NCBI GenBank assembly: GCA_964441935.1
Contig: CAYTXI010000055.1
Coordinates: forward strand, 1-16,296
Direction of reading: 5' to 3'
Length of the DNA: 16,296 nucleotides
From: JBBDMC01 sp964441935
GTDB lineage: Bacteria > Pseudomonadota > Alphaproteobacteria > Rhizobiales > Kaistiaceae
The notes under the pieces are model-generated. The model was not told where the DNA came from. It ran no database searches and saw only the letters and a program-made list of their open reading frames with translations. This document shows positions 1-6,979 of this stretch, one piece after another. Within the stretch, counting starts at the first letter, position 1; each line of letters opens with the position of its first letter. Position numbers and translations under genes: made by a program.

Positions 1-992
1 TGGATGCCGGCGAGCGTGGTGACCGTGCCAGAGGTGCCCAGCATGTGGATGCCGCCGGCGGCGACGGCCGCATCGAGCGCCGGCGCTTCGGGGAACGCGT
101 CGAGCATGGCGGAGACTTCCTCGACCATGCCGGCGAACTGCGTGGGCGTGATGTGGCGGCCGCCGTGGCGCTCGCTGACGTTGACCACGCCGACGGGCAG
201 CGACATCCAGGTGCGCACACGGTCGGCCATGCGCCGGCGGCGACCGCCAGGCGATCGGGCAAGGTCGATCCACACGAGCTCAGACGAGCCGCCGCCGATG
301 TCAAACAAAATGACGCCGGTCGCGTTCGGGTCTACCAGCGAGGCGCAGCCAGCGACGGCGAGCCGTGCCTCGGTCTCCTGCGATACGATCTCCAGGGTCA
401 GGCCGGAATCGCTCTGCACCCGGTCGACGAAGGCCTGGCCGTTCTTGGCCGAACGACATGCTTCGGTGGCGATCAGGCGGGAGCGGGTGACGTTGCGGTC
501 GGCAAGCTTGGCGCCGCAGACCTTGAGCGCTTCGATCGAACGAGCCATAGCGGCCTCGCTCAGGCGGCCGGTGGCGCCGACTCCCTCGCCCAGGCGCACG
601 ATCCGCGAGAACGCGTCGACCACGCGGAAGCCGCGCTCCCGGGGCGTGGCGACGAGAAGCCGGCAGTTGTTGCTGCCGAGGTCGAGTGCGGCATAGAACG
701 GGCCGCCGCCGGCCGCGGCCCGCGGCACGGACACGGGCGCATCGTGGGCGAGCGGATCGGAGCGGCCGCCTGCGGTTGCCGCGTCGACGTCCGGCCGCGT
801 GTCCGCCGCATAGACGGGGCCTCGCCGCCGGCGGCGACGGCGTTTGCGTTTTCGCTTTCGCAAATTCCCGGCGGAACGCGGCTGGACCGCTGCGAGCTCG
901 CCGACGGGCGACGCCGGCGCAACCTTGGCGTCAATATGTTCCGCGTCGCCGACGGGCATCTCCGCGGGTTGCGGATCGTCGCCCGACGCCAA
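1..992 (-). CDS. ppx: Ppx/GppA family exopolyphosphatase, 3' part outside the window
   Basis: Predicted exopolyphosphatase/guanosine pentaphosphate phosphohydrolase, releasing phosphate from polyphosphate and/or converting pppGpp to ppGpp in the cytoplasm. Reading the minus strand gives the family's phosphate-1 motif ALDLGSNNCRLLVA (about 660-700), the ATEACR-A-NG segment with the conserved Glu, the phosphate-2 motif DIGGGSSELVWID, and a GTSGTVTTLAG segment at the left edge. About 330 residues are visible; the C-terminal part lies beyond base 1. The first ~100 residues are a low-complexity extension with 13 consecutive Arg/Lys (822-860). I chose the TTG start at 990-992 because AAAGGA sits 7 bases upstream; ATG at 957-959 is the alternative but has a poorer ribosome binding site. 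Family assignment is firm; choice between Ppx and GppA activity is not possible from sequence alone. In many alphaproteobacteria this gene is followed by rlmE, which would lie outside the window. Confidence 0.9.
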   Translation of the reverse strand, partial: MASGDDPQPAEMPVGDAEHIDAKVAPASPVGELAAVQPRSAGNLRKRKRKRRRRRRRGPVYAADTRPDVDAATAGGRSDPLAHDAPVSVPRAAAGGGPFYAALDLGSNNCRLLVATPRERGFRVVDAFSRIVRLGEGVGATGRLSEAAMARSIEALKVCGAKLADRNVTRSRLIATEACRSAKNGQAFVDRVQSDSGLTLEIVSQETEARLAVAGCASLVDPNATGVILFDIGGGSSELVWIDLARSPGGRRRRMADRVRTWMSLPVGVVNVSERHGGRHITPTQFAGMVEEVSAMLDAFPEAPALDAAVAAGGIHMLGTSGTVTTLAGI

Positions 993-1119
993 TGTCTGTT
1001 CCTTTGCCCGGCGCGGCCGGCCGGCCGTAACATGGGGGGCCTGCGGCGCGTCGTCTGGTTTCGATATCTTCGCCGTCGATCCTATCAGGTGGCGGTCGCC
1101 AGGCAACCGTGGCCGGCGG

Positions 1120-1148
1120 TTGACGCCCCGGAGGGCCGCGCCTATAGG
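1120..1148 (+). promoter_or_regulatory. sigma70-type promoter of tRNA-Gln
   Basis: TTGACG (1120-1125) and TATAGG (1143-1148) are separated by exactly 17 bases. The expected transcription start near 1155 lies about 40 bases before the tRNA. The match to the housekeeping consensus and the placement make this a convincing tRNA promoter. Confidence 0.75.
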
Positions 1149-1193
1149 AACCACGCCCGCCGCAGCCGCTATGGACGCTAAGCGGCGCGCGTT

Positions 1194-1267
1194 TGGGGGA
1201 TCGTCTAACGGTAGGACAGCGGACTCTGACTCCGCCAGTGTTGGTTCGAATCCAGCTCCCCCAGCCA
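1194..1267 (+). tRNA. tRNA-Gln (anticodon CTG)
   Basis: The 74-base segment folds as a tRNA. The 7-bp acceptor stem pairs 1194-1200 with 1257-1263. The D-arm contains TAACGGTAGGACA. The anticodon stem GCGGA/TCCGC encloses loop CTCTGAC, giving anticodon CTG, which reads CAG (Gln). The T-arm contains GGTTCGAATCC. A discriminator G is followed by an encoded CCA (1265-1267). It lies divergently from ppx and beside a stretch of damaged genes, which suits a tRNA used as an integration site, although I see no integrase or repeated tRNA 3' end in the window. Confidence 0.95.
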
Positions 1268-1504
1268 CGCCATCATCCTGTGCAAATCAACCACTTGCGC
1301 GAGCGACGCCTGCCCGGATTCGAACTCCTGGAGCATTCCCCATCTTGTCCGGGATCATCTCAATGCTAGGCGCCAACTGAAAGGAAAGAGGCGCTCACCT
1401 AGGCGCACGTTGTCAACGTTGCATTGGTCACAAACGGAAATCTCGGCTGTGCGCAGCGAGCGTCCGTGGATCAGAAAGTGCGCAATAGCCCGCGGGCCGC
1501 TTCG
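1268..1504. other. spacer after tRNA-Gln, no gene recognised
   Basis: Neither strand yields a recognisable protein or RNA. The composition is less uniformly GC-rich than the flanking genes. There is no clear terminator with a T-run after the tRNA and no second copy of the tRNA 3' end. The stretch joins directly onto gene remnants at 1505, so it may be non-functional junction DNA. Confidence 0.5.
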
Positions 1505-1768
1505 CTAGCCTTTCCGTGCGGCAAGTGTGCGCCGGAGCGGCTTGCCCACAGCGTTGCGTGGGATCTTATCGACGATGAATACGTGCCTTGCTGCTCGGAT
1601 ACCAAGGACTTGCCGACAGTGGTCGAGCAAACGGGACGCCGCGTTCGTCGCAGCACCATCCCTGAGGACGACGGCAGCGACCGGGATCTCACCGTGGATG
1701 CGCGATGTAATCGGGTAGGCGACCGCTTCGCGAACGTCGGGATGGCTTTCTAGTGCGTCCTCAATGGC
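1505..1768 (-). pseudogene. C-terminal remnant of an AMP-binding acyl-CoA synthetase/ligase
   Basis: An open frame of about 87 codons ends at the TAG at 1505-1507 and reads as the C-terminal (AMP-binding_C) domain of an acyl-adenylate-forming enzyme. It begins AIEDALESHPDVREAVAYP, the usual start of the domain in the form IE..L..HP.V.EA, and ends HVFIVDKIPRNAVGKPLRR, with the catalytic-Lys motif IPRNAVGK. A whole ligase would have some 400-450 more residues upstream; here that DNA is absent and the frame runs directly into an ABC-transporter fragment at 1774. It has no start codon of its own in a sensible place. I infer a decayed, truncated gene left by deletion. Function at the DNA or protein level is unlikely. 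Confidence 0.8.
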
Positions 1769-1773
1769 CGATG

Positions 1774-1818
1774 GCCGATTGCAAGCGTCTGCTGCTCGCC
1801 GCCGGAAAGCGTACCGGC
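1774..1818 (-). pseudogene. 15-codon remnant of a LivF-type ABC transporter ATPase
   Basis: The minus strand encodes AGTLSGGEQQTLAIG, which matches the ABC signature (LSGGEQQ) in the form typical of branched-chain amino acid transporter ATPases (LivF: AGTLSGGEQQMLAIG). The frame has a TGA three codons upstream (before FSA) and a TAG eight codons downstream, so nothing else of the protein survives. It abuts the acyl-CoA ligase remnant in another frame, with the tandem repeat ATCGGCC-ATCGGCC at the joint. Liv-type transporter and acyl-CoA ligase genes are often neighbours, so the two fragments may derive from one locus collapsed by deletion. Confidence 0.6.
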
Positions 1819-1917
1819 GGCAGAGAATCAGACCAACCCGGTGGGTGGGCCGGCCTTGAGAGCGGCGCCTGCTTTTGCCTCAGTAGTCCTTGGCTCCAGC
1901 GACAGTTCTTGTCGCCG

Positions 1918-4056
1918 TCACCTCGACGATCCCACCACGAAGCCTCCTCTCGGCGGCCCTTTGGCCTCAAGGCGAGCGACGGCGGCATGGTCACCCAACT
2001 GCCGAGCAGCGTCGAGCGCATGGCCAAAATGGACCGCGCTCTCGGCCGTCGCGTGCAACGCCTCGGCGACCTCGCCAGCCATGGTGAAATAGCGCACCGC
2101 GCGCTCATGGTCGCCGGCCAGCGCGAAGTGCTGGGCGAGCCGATGCGCGTGCTCCTCCAACTTGTCTCGGAAAATGGTCTCCATCGCCTCGGCTACACGT
2201 CTATGAAACTCGCGGCGCTTGCGGTTGAGCATCGAGCCATAGGCAGCGTCGCGCGCAAGGTCGTGTTTGAACACGTACTCCAGCTCGGGTACACGACCGG
2301 CTTCGCGCAGAAGCTCGACGCGCTCGAGCGCTAGCATCTGCTTGCCGAGTGCCAGCGCGCTGTCGGAGATGTTCTCCAGGATCCGGTAGTAGAAGGCGCG
2401 GCCGATCACCGAGGCGGCCTGCAGCGTCGATTTGGTCTGCTCGTCGAGCCGGTCGATACGGGCCATCAGCAGCGCCTGCAGGCTGTCGGGGATGGGGATG
2501 TCGGCGACGTTGGTGCCGGCCTTCCACTGCAGGCCGGTCTCGGTCTGCAACACGGCACCTTCATCAACAAGCGTGCGTACGACCTCTTCGACAAAATAGG
2601 GGTTACCGTCGGTCTTTCGAAGGATCAGCTCGTGCAGGTCCTGTGGCAACTCGGTGATGTTGAGGAGCGCGGACACCAGCGCGTCAGTGTCCGCAGCGTC
2701 GAGCGGCTGAAGGAGTATCTCGTCGTAGCGATGCGGATATTCCGATTCGGCCGCCTGTTTGATCCGCCAGGAGGGCGCCTGACGCTCCGGCCGGAATGCG
2801 CAGAGGAAGAGAATTGGCACCTCCTCGACCATCTTGAAAAGATGGATGACCAGGTCGATCGAGGCCGGGTCCGCCCATTGCAGATCGTCCAGCACCAAGA
2901 CGCGCGGCCCCTCTTTGGCAGCCGCTAGCCACGCGGGGTAAACGTTGTCGAAGAGGTCCTGGCGGAGCGCCTCGGCCGGATGGTCATGCATAGGCTCATG
3001 CAAAACCTTGGCCGCGATCACTCGCTCGATCGCGACGGAGCACAGCGAGACGACGTCGTCTCCCGCGCCGGTGGCGCGAAGGCCGTTGTCGACCTTGTGG
3101 TGAATGATTTCGGGAGGATCGTCGAGTTCGATACCAAACATCTGGCGGGCGAAATTCTGAAACAACCCGAAGGGGCGGTTGGCGTCGTAGGGGATGCCGT
3201 GGGCGACGTCCCAACCCTCGGCAAGGCCGTCCTTCTCCCATTCCTTGAACAGCTCGGCGATGAGCCGGCTCTTGCCGAGCCCGGCTTCGCCGATCAGCGT
3301 GATGATGCGGCCCTTGCCCAGTTTGAGGTCGGTGAGCGCAGCGTTCATGCGGGCCAGCTGATGGGCGCGCCCGATCAACGGCGCACTAACGCCGCGGTGG
3401 CTGTCACCCGGCGCTCCCTTTGTGCGGATCACCCGGTACGCCGGTACTGGCTCGCTCTTACCCTTCAGTTCAACGCCGCCCAGTGGCTCGACCTCGAAAT
3501 ACGGCTCAATCAGCCGAAACGTGTCCTGCGAGATCTGAACTGTGCCGGGGGCGGCGGTCTGCTCCATGCGGGCGGCAACGTTAACCGCGTCTCCCATAGC
3601 GGTGTATTCCATTGCCTGGGCCGAGCCGACGTCACCCACGACAACGGGACCGGTGTTGATGCCTACGCGTATGGCGAACTCAATCCCCATCTCCCTGTGG
3701 ACCTCCTCGGCGAAAAGGCCGATCGACGCGAGCATGTCGAGCGCCGCAAGCACGGCGCGCTGTGGATCGTCCTCATGGGCAATCGGCGCGCCGAAAAACG
3801 CGAGGACGGCGTCGCCCATCAGCTTGGCGACCGTCCCTTCATAACGCACGATCGGCGCGTTGAGCCGCTGGAACGCCCGGTTCATCAGGTCGGTCCAGTC
3901 CTCCGGATCAAGCCTTTCAGCCAGCCCGGTAGAATTCACCACATCGCAGAACAACGCGGTGATAACCCGCCGCTCGCCTCGCATCTCACGCTTCCCGGGC
4001 GCCGGCGTGGGGTTGGCTGGCCCGGTAGCGCTGGGCTTGTTTGGTTCGGTCGGCAT
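1918..4056 (-). CDS. Class III adenylate cyclase fused to AAA ATPase, probably C-terminally truncated
   Basis: 712 residues if started at the ATG at 4054-4056, which has GGAG six bases upstream; an ATG at 4143 is in frame but has weaker support. Residues ~28-210 form a class III cyclase domain with metal-binding D38 and D82, base-selecting K78 and T152 (the adenylate-type pair), and N159/R163 for transition-state binding. Residues ~225-500 are a large STAND/AAA-like ATPase with Walker A GEAGLGKS (256-263) and Walker B RVLVLDD (385-391). A helical region with TPR-like sequence follows. Relatives usually continue for several hundred residues of TPRs; here the helical match ends near LEAK and 14 unrelated residues precede the stop, next to other gene remnants. 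It probably makes cAMP in the cytoplasm if expressed; the truncated tail may affect its regulation. The cyclase and ATPase motifs themselves are intact. Confidence 0.85.
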   Translation of the reverse strand: MPTEPNKPSATGPANPTPAPGKREMRGERRVITALFCDVVNSTGLAERLDPEDWTDLMNRAFQRLNAPIVRYEGTVAKLMGDAVLAFFGAPIAHEDDPQRAVLAALDMLASIGLFAEEVHREMGIEFAIRVGINTGPVVVGDVGSAQAMEYTAMGDAVNVAARMEQTAAPGTVQISQDTFRLIEPYFEVEPLGGVELKGKSEPVPAYRVIRTKGAPGDSHRGVSAPLIGRAHQLARMNAALTDLKLGKGRIITLIGEAGLGKSRLIAELFKEWEKDGLAEGWDVAHGIPYDANRPFGLFQNFARQMFGIELDDPPEIIHHKVDNGLRATGAGDDVVSLCSVAIERVIAAKVLHEPMHDHPAEALRQDLFDNVYPAWLAAAKEGPRVLVLDDLQWADPASIDLVIHLFKMVEEVPILFLCAFRPERQAPSWRIKQAAESEYPHRYDEILLQPLDAADTDALVSALLNITELPQDLHELILRKTDGNPYFVEEVVRTLVDEGAVLQTETGLQWKAGTNVADIPIPDSLQALLMARIDRLDEQTKSTLQAASVIGRAFYYRILENISDSALALGKQMLALERVELLREAGRVPELEYVFKHDLARDAAYGSMLNRKRREFHRRVAEAMETIFRDKLEEHAHRLAQHFALAGDHERAVRYFTMAGEVAEALHATAESAVHFGHALDAARQLGDHAAVARLEAKGPPRGGFVVGSSR

Positions 4057-4106
4057 ATCGATCTCCGTCACCATTCCTTCCATTCTACCATCTGACAGGC
4101 GCGGGA

Positions 4107-4140
4107 GGGGTCCCCTTTTGACCGACGCGGGGTCCCTTTG
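4107..4140. repeat. Two direct repeats GGGGTCCC(C)TTT, possible IS end remnant
   Basis: GGGGTCCCCTTTTG at 4107-4120 and GGGGTCCCTTTG at 4129-4140 start 22 bases apart. Tandem short repeats of this type at ~20-base spacing occur at the ends of IS21-family elements. No transposase gene is present here, so this would be a relic. The IS21 attribution is from memory of the family, not a search. Confidence 0.4.
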
Positions 4141-4218
4141 CATTTCTCAAGCGTGTAGCCACCTGTCCGCGAAGACCTGTGCCTCAGATTGCGCGAGCGA
4201 TTGTTCCGCCGCTTGAGC

Positions 4219-4235
4219 GCGTGTCTTTGACACGC
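4219..4235. repeat. Perfect inverted repeat GCGTGTC-TTT-GACACGC
   Basis: A 7-bp perfect stem with a 3-base loop lies in the non-coding spacer. There is no T-run on either side, so it does not look like an intrinsic terminator. It could be an operator half-site pair or a repeat-element hairpin. Confidence 0.45.
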
Positions 4236-4471
4236 ATCGCGCCGAACAGAAAGCCTACGGAAATTGATCTGCGTTGAAGTTCCGACGTCCGAAATGGGTC
4301 AGAAGCCGACATGCGCCCCACGATTGGGTGATGTCCGCTCGATCGCGATGAGGTCAGCCGGTTTGATTTGGTAAGGCATGGCGAACGCCTCCTGCAGAGG
4401 CCGGCTGTCAGCGGCGACCGCCGATTCAGATCTATGCGAAATCCTAGTCCGTCAGCCAACCTCTCACAGTC

Positions 4472-4503
4472 GCTCGGCAGCGCCTTTGAGCCGAACGCCG
4501 AGC
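4472..4503 (-). terminator. Possible terminator hairpin after the RND gene
   Basis: GCTCGGC (4472-4478) pairs perfectly with GCCGAGC (4497-4503), starting 4 bases after the RND stop codon on the minus strand. The loop is 18 bases and no T-run follows, so it may only stabilise the mRNA end. Confidence 0.3.
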
Positions 4504-4507
4504 ATGC

Positions 4508-6880
4508 TCACTTGGTCGGCTTTCCTCCGGGGTCGCCGGAACCCGGGGTGGCGGCCAATGCGACCGGCTCGTTCTCGCCACGCACGGAGCGGATCAGTCG
4601 GCGCAGCAAGACCGCCGTCGCCGGCAGGATCAGGAGATCACCGGCGAGCGCCGCAATCAGCGTGAACGCTCCCAGCCAGCCGAACAGGCGCAGCGACGGT
4701 AGGTTCGAGAAGATCGTCACCCCGAGGCCGAAGGCGAGCACCAGCGAGGTCAGGATCAGGGCCGGGCCGACAAGCGCGGTCGCCCGCCTGACGCCGGCTT
4801 CGGGGTCTTCTCCTGGCCGGTACTCGAGCCGCAGGCGGTTGAGATAATGGATCGTGGCGCTCAGGCCGAGGCCAAAGGCGACGGTCAGCGCGACGATGCT
4901 GGCGAACTGAAGGCCCTCACCGAATACCCACAGAACCGCCCCGGCGATCACGATCGGGAACAGGCCGGGGAGCACCGCGACGCCGGCGACGAAGAGCGAG
5001 CGGAAGGCGATGCCGAGGAGGACCGCGACGAAGCCCATCTCGATCGTCAGCCCGGTACTGAGCTTGCCGATCATCGAGGCGCTGTTGCGGGCGGCGATCG
5101 CCGAAAGCCCGGTAACCGAGATCTGGAAGCCGGGATGCTCGGCACGCACCTGGCCGATCAGTTCGTCGAGCTCGTTGATCAGGGGCAGGAGTTGGCTCGC
5201 GTCCTTGTCGGGGACGCGGCCCGAGACCACGACGGAATCCTCCTCCGCCGAAATGAAGCGCCGAGTGAGCGCGTTGGGCAGGATGTCGACGTAGTCCTTG
5301 AGGGTCGTCGTGTCGGTCACGCCGGCCTTTTCTCTAAGCCAACGGCGTAGGCTCTCCAGCGACCACACGTTGCCGACGCCGGCGCGGCTCTCGACGATGC
5401 CGTGCACGGCGGCGATAGTATCGAGCGTCTCTGGATCGTACAGCGTTTTGCCGGCTGGAAATTGGATCAGAACGTCGATCGGATTGGCGCCGGTCAGCTT
5501 GTCGTCCAGCGACTGGCTGGCGGCGACCGCCTGCTGCTGATCCGGCACCTGATCGGCCAGGCGGTAGCGAGGGTCGAGGCTGGCGTAGAGGAACGTCAGG
5601 CCGACGACGACGACCACGCTGATGAGACTGTAGGGAAGCGGCCGGCGCGCCATCTGTCCGGCGATCCAGTCGCAGAAGCGACGGAGCGCGTTGACGGCGG
5701 TGTCGGAGCCCTGGACCTTCTTGGCGAACCGCGCCTCGTTGCGCAGAAGCAGCACGCCGATCAGCGGTACCAGCAGAATGATCGCCAGGAAGGCGATCGC
5801 GGCCGACATCGCGCCGGCGGCGCCAAAGGTGCGGATCAGGTGCGAATCGGAAAACAGGAGCGCGACGAACGACAGACCGGCGGCAAGCGACGTCAGAACG
5901 CAGGCGGGGCCGACAATGAGGATGGCGTTGCGCACCGCCTGGAAGCGCGTCTCGCCGGCGAGCAGGCGGTCGCGGGCAGCGAACGTCAGCTGCATGGAAT
6001 CGGAGAACCCCATCACCATGATTAGCGGGGTCATGACGTTGAGGAACATGTTGAGGCGGAAATCCAGCCACCCCAGAAATCCCAGCGCCCAGAGAATGCC
6101 CATCAGCGGCGGGAGCGCGGCCATGATCATGAACGAGACGCGACGGAAGAAAATGATGGCGATGACGCAGCCGGCGATGAAGCCGATGGCGTTGTACAGC
6201 AGCCGGTCGCGCTCGACGGCGTTGCGGATTTCGAGCTGCATGACCGGCACGCCGGACAGCCGGCCGGTCACCTTGGTGCCCTCGAAGTCCCACGCGACGT
6301 AGTCGCGGACCTCGCCAACGACGTCGCTGAGACCGCGGCCGTCGACGATGGCCGGGTCGAGGGACAGCACCGCCAGGGCCAGCGTGCCATCCTCCGACAG
6401 AAGCTTGCCGCGGATGATCTCGTTGTTCATCACACGGTCGGCGAAGGCCTTGTAGGCTTCTCCCTCGGGCAGCTCCATGGGGAAGAGCGGCTCCGGCAGA
6501 TGGCCGGCATCCGGCGGCTCACGGGCTGAGAACAGCGACAGGATGCCGGTGGTGCCGTCGATCAGTTGGAGGTCGGTCGTGAGGTCGCGAAACGCCTGTA
6601 GTGAATGCCGATCGAGAACGTCGCCCTCCACCACCACCAGCACGTCGAACTCGGCGGAGGGGAAGCGGCGGGAAACTTCCTCGAACTGACGAAACTCCTC
6701 GCTGTCGGAGCGGAAGAGCTGGCTCAGCGAATCGTCGACCTTGAGCCGCGTCACGCCGTAAGCCGCGGCAAGGGCGATGGCGACAGCCAGCACCAACGCG
6801 ACCGCCGGGAAGCGCAACGAGAAGATGCCGATCCGCTCGACACCGAGCGTGATCCCGGGCAGTCCTCTCATGTCGGCCAT
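4508..6880 (-). CDS. RND/MMPL-superfamily exporter-like membrane protein
   Basis: 790 residues with the two-fold RND layout. One N-terminal membrane helix (~22-43) precedes a large periplasmic domain, then a cluster of five hydrophobic helices (from about NAIGFIAGCVIAIIFF); the pattern then repeats, with a helix near SLISVVVVVGLTFLY, a second periplasmic domain and a last helix cluster. The first cluster holds MGFSDSMQLTFAARDRL and the second FGLGLSATIHYLNRLR, the equivalents of the MMPL/sterol-sensing helix-4 motif. The first half keeps an acidic residue there (Asp); the second does not. This is the group that includes HpnN-like and other lipid or hydrophobic-compound exporters, but the substrate is not readable. 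It shares strand and probably transcript with the exported protein 99 bases upstream, so the two may work together at the envelope. The start at 6880 has GGAG nine bases upstream. Confidence 0.85.
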   Translation of the reverse strand: MADMRGLPGITLGVERIGIFSLRFPAVALVLAVAIALAAAYGVTRLKVDDSLSQLFRSDSEEFRQFEEVSRRFPSAEFDVLVVVEGDVLDRHSLQAFRDLTTDLQLIDGTTGILSLFSAREPPDAGHLPEPLFPMELPEGEAYKAFADRVMNNEIIRGKLLSEDGTLALAVLSLDPAIVDGRGLSDVVGEVRDYVAWDFEGTKVTGRLSGVPVMQLEIRNAVERDRLLYNAIGFIAGCVIAIIFFRRVSFMIMAALPPLMGILWALGFLGWLDFRLNMFLNVMTPLIMVMGFSDSMQLTFAARDRLLAGETRFQAVRNAILIVGPACVLTSLAAGLSFVALLFSDSHLIRTFGAAGAMSAAIAFLAIILLVPLIGVLLLRNEARFAKKVQGSDTAVNALRRFCDWIAGQMARRPLPYSLISVVVVVGLTFLYASLDPRYRLADQVPDQQQAVAASQSLDDKLTGANPIDVLIQFPAGKTLYDPETLDTIAAVHGIVESRAGVGNVWSLESLRRWLREKAGVTDTTTLKDYVDILPNALTRRFISAEEDSVVVSGRVPDKDASQLLPLINELDELIGQVRAEHPGFQISVTGLSAIAARNSASMIGKLSTGLTIEMGFVAVLLGIAFRSLFVAGVAVLPGLFPIVIAGAVLWVFGEGLQFASIVALTVAFGLGLSATIHYLNRLRLEYRPGEDPEAGVRRATALVGPALILTSLVLAFGLGVTIFSNLPSLRLFGWLGAFTLIAALAGDLLILPATAVLLRRLIRSVRGENEPVALAATPGSGDPGGKPTK

Positions 6881-6979
6881 CGGCTGCTTCTCCGGTTGCG
6901 TCAGCGACCCAGCGTCTCGGCGCCCGATTCGGCGGTAGGCGTCAGTCCCGCACTCGGCCGCAACATGGGCCGTGATCGG

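Larger units (their letters stand above)
4057..4507. other. spacer with IS-like repeats and hairpins, no gene recognised
   Basis: This stretch lies upstream of the cyclase-ATPase gene and downstream of the RND gene. It holds two direct repeats, GGGGTCCCCTTTTG (4107-4120) and GGGGTCCCTTTG (4129-4140), 22 bases apart. It also holds a perfect hairpin at 4219-4235 and a segment at 4284-4312 which, on the minus strand, reads MSASDPFRTSEL if translated. That resembles a dispersed intergenic sequence I know from Bradyrhizobium-like genomes, often mis-annotated as a short protein. No open frame here looks like a real gene. Confidence 0.5.

Noticed and set aside
45..1181. Long plus-strand ORF of 378 codons opposite ppx
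   Set aside because: It is the antisense shadow of the Ppx coding frame, which carries clear catalytic motifs on the minus strand; the plus-strand product is His/Arg/Gly-rich with no known domain, and it runs into the tRNA promoter region.
1310..1340. Minus-strand GTTCGAATCC resembling a tRNA T-arm
   Set aside because: No acceptor, D or anticodon arm can be fitted around it and it does not match the tRNA-Gln 3' end, so it is neither a second tRNA nor an att site that I can support.
1839..1935. Minus-strand frame ending EVTATRTVAGAKDY before a stop
   Set aside because: It could be the C-terminus of another decayed gene, but I cannot match it to a family, so it is not listed.
1753..2334. Plus-strand ORF of 193 codons over the gene remnants
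   Set aside because: It crosses the LivF remnant and the cyclase 3' end in antisense; no domain and no ribosome binding site that convinces.
2980..4095. Plus-strand ORF of 371 codons
   Set aside because: It lies opposite the cyclase domain, whose motifs are unambiguous. GC-rich third positions create such open antisense frames.
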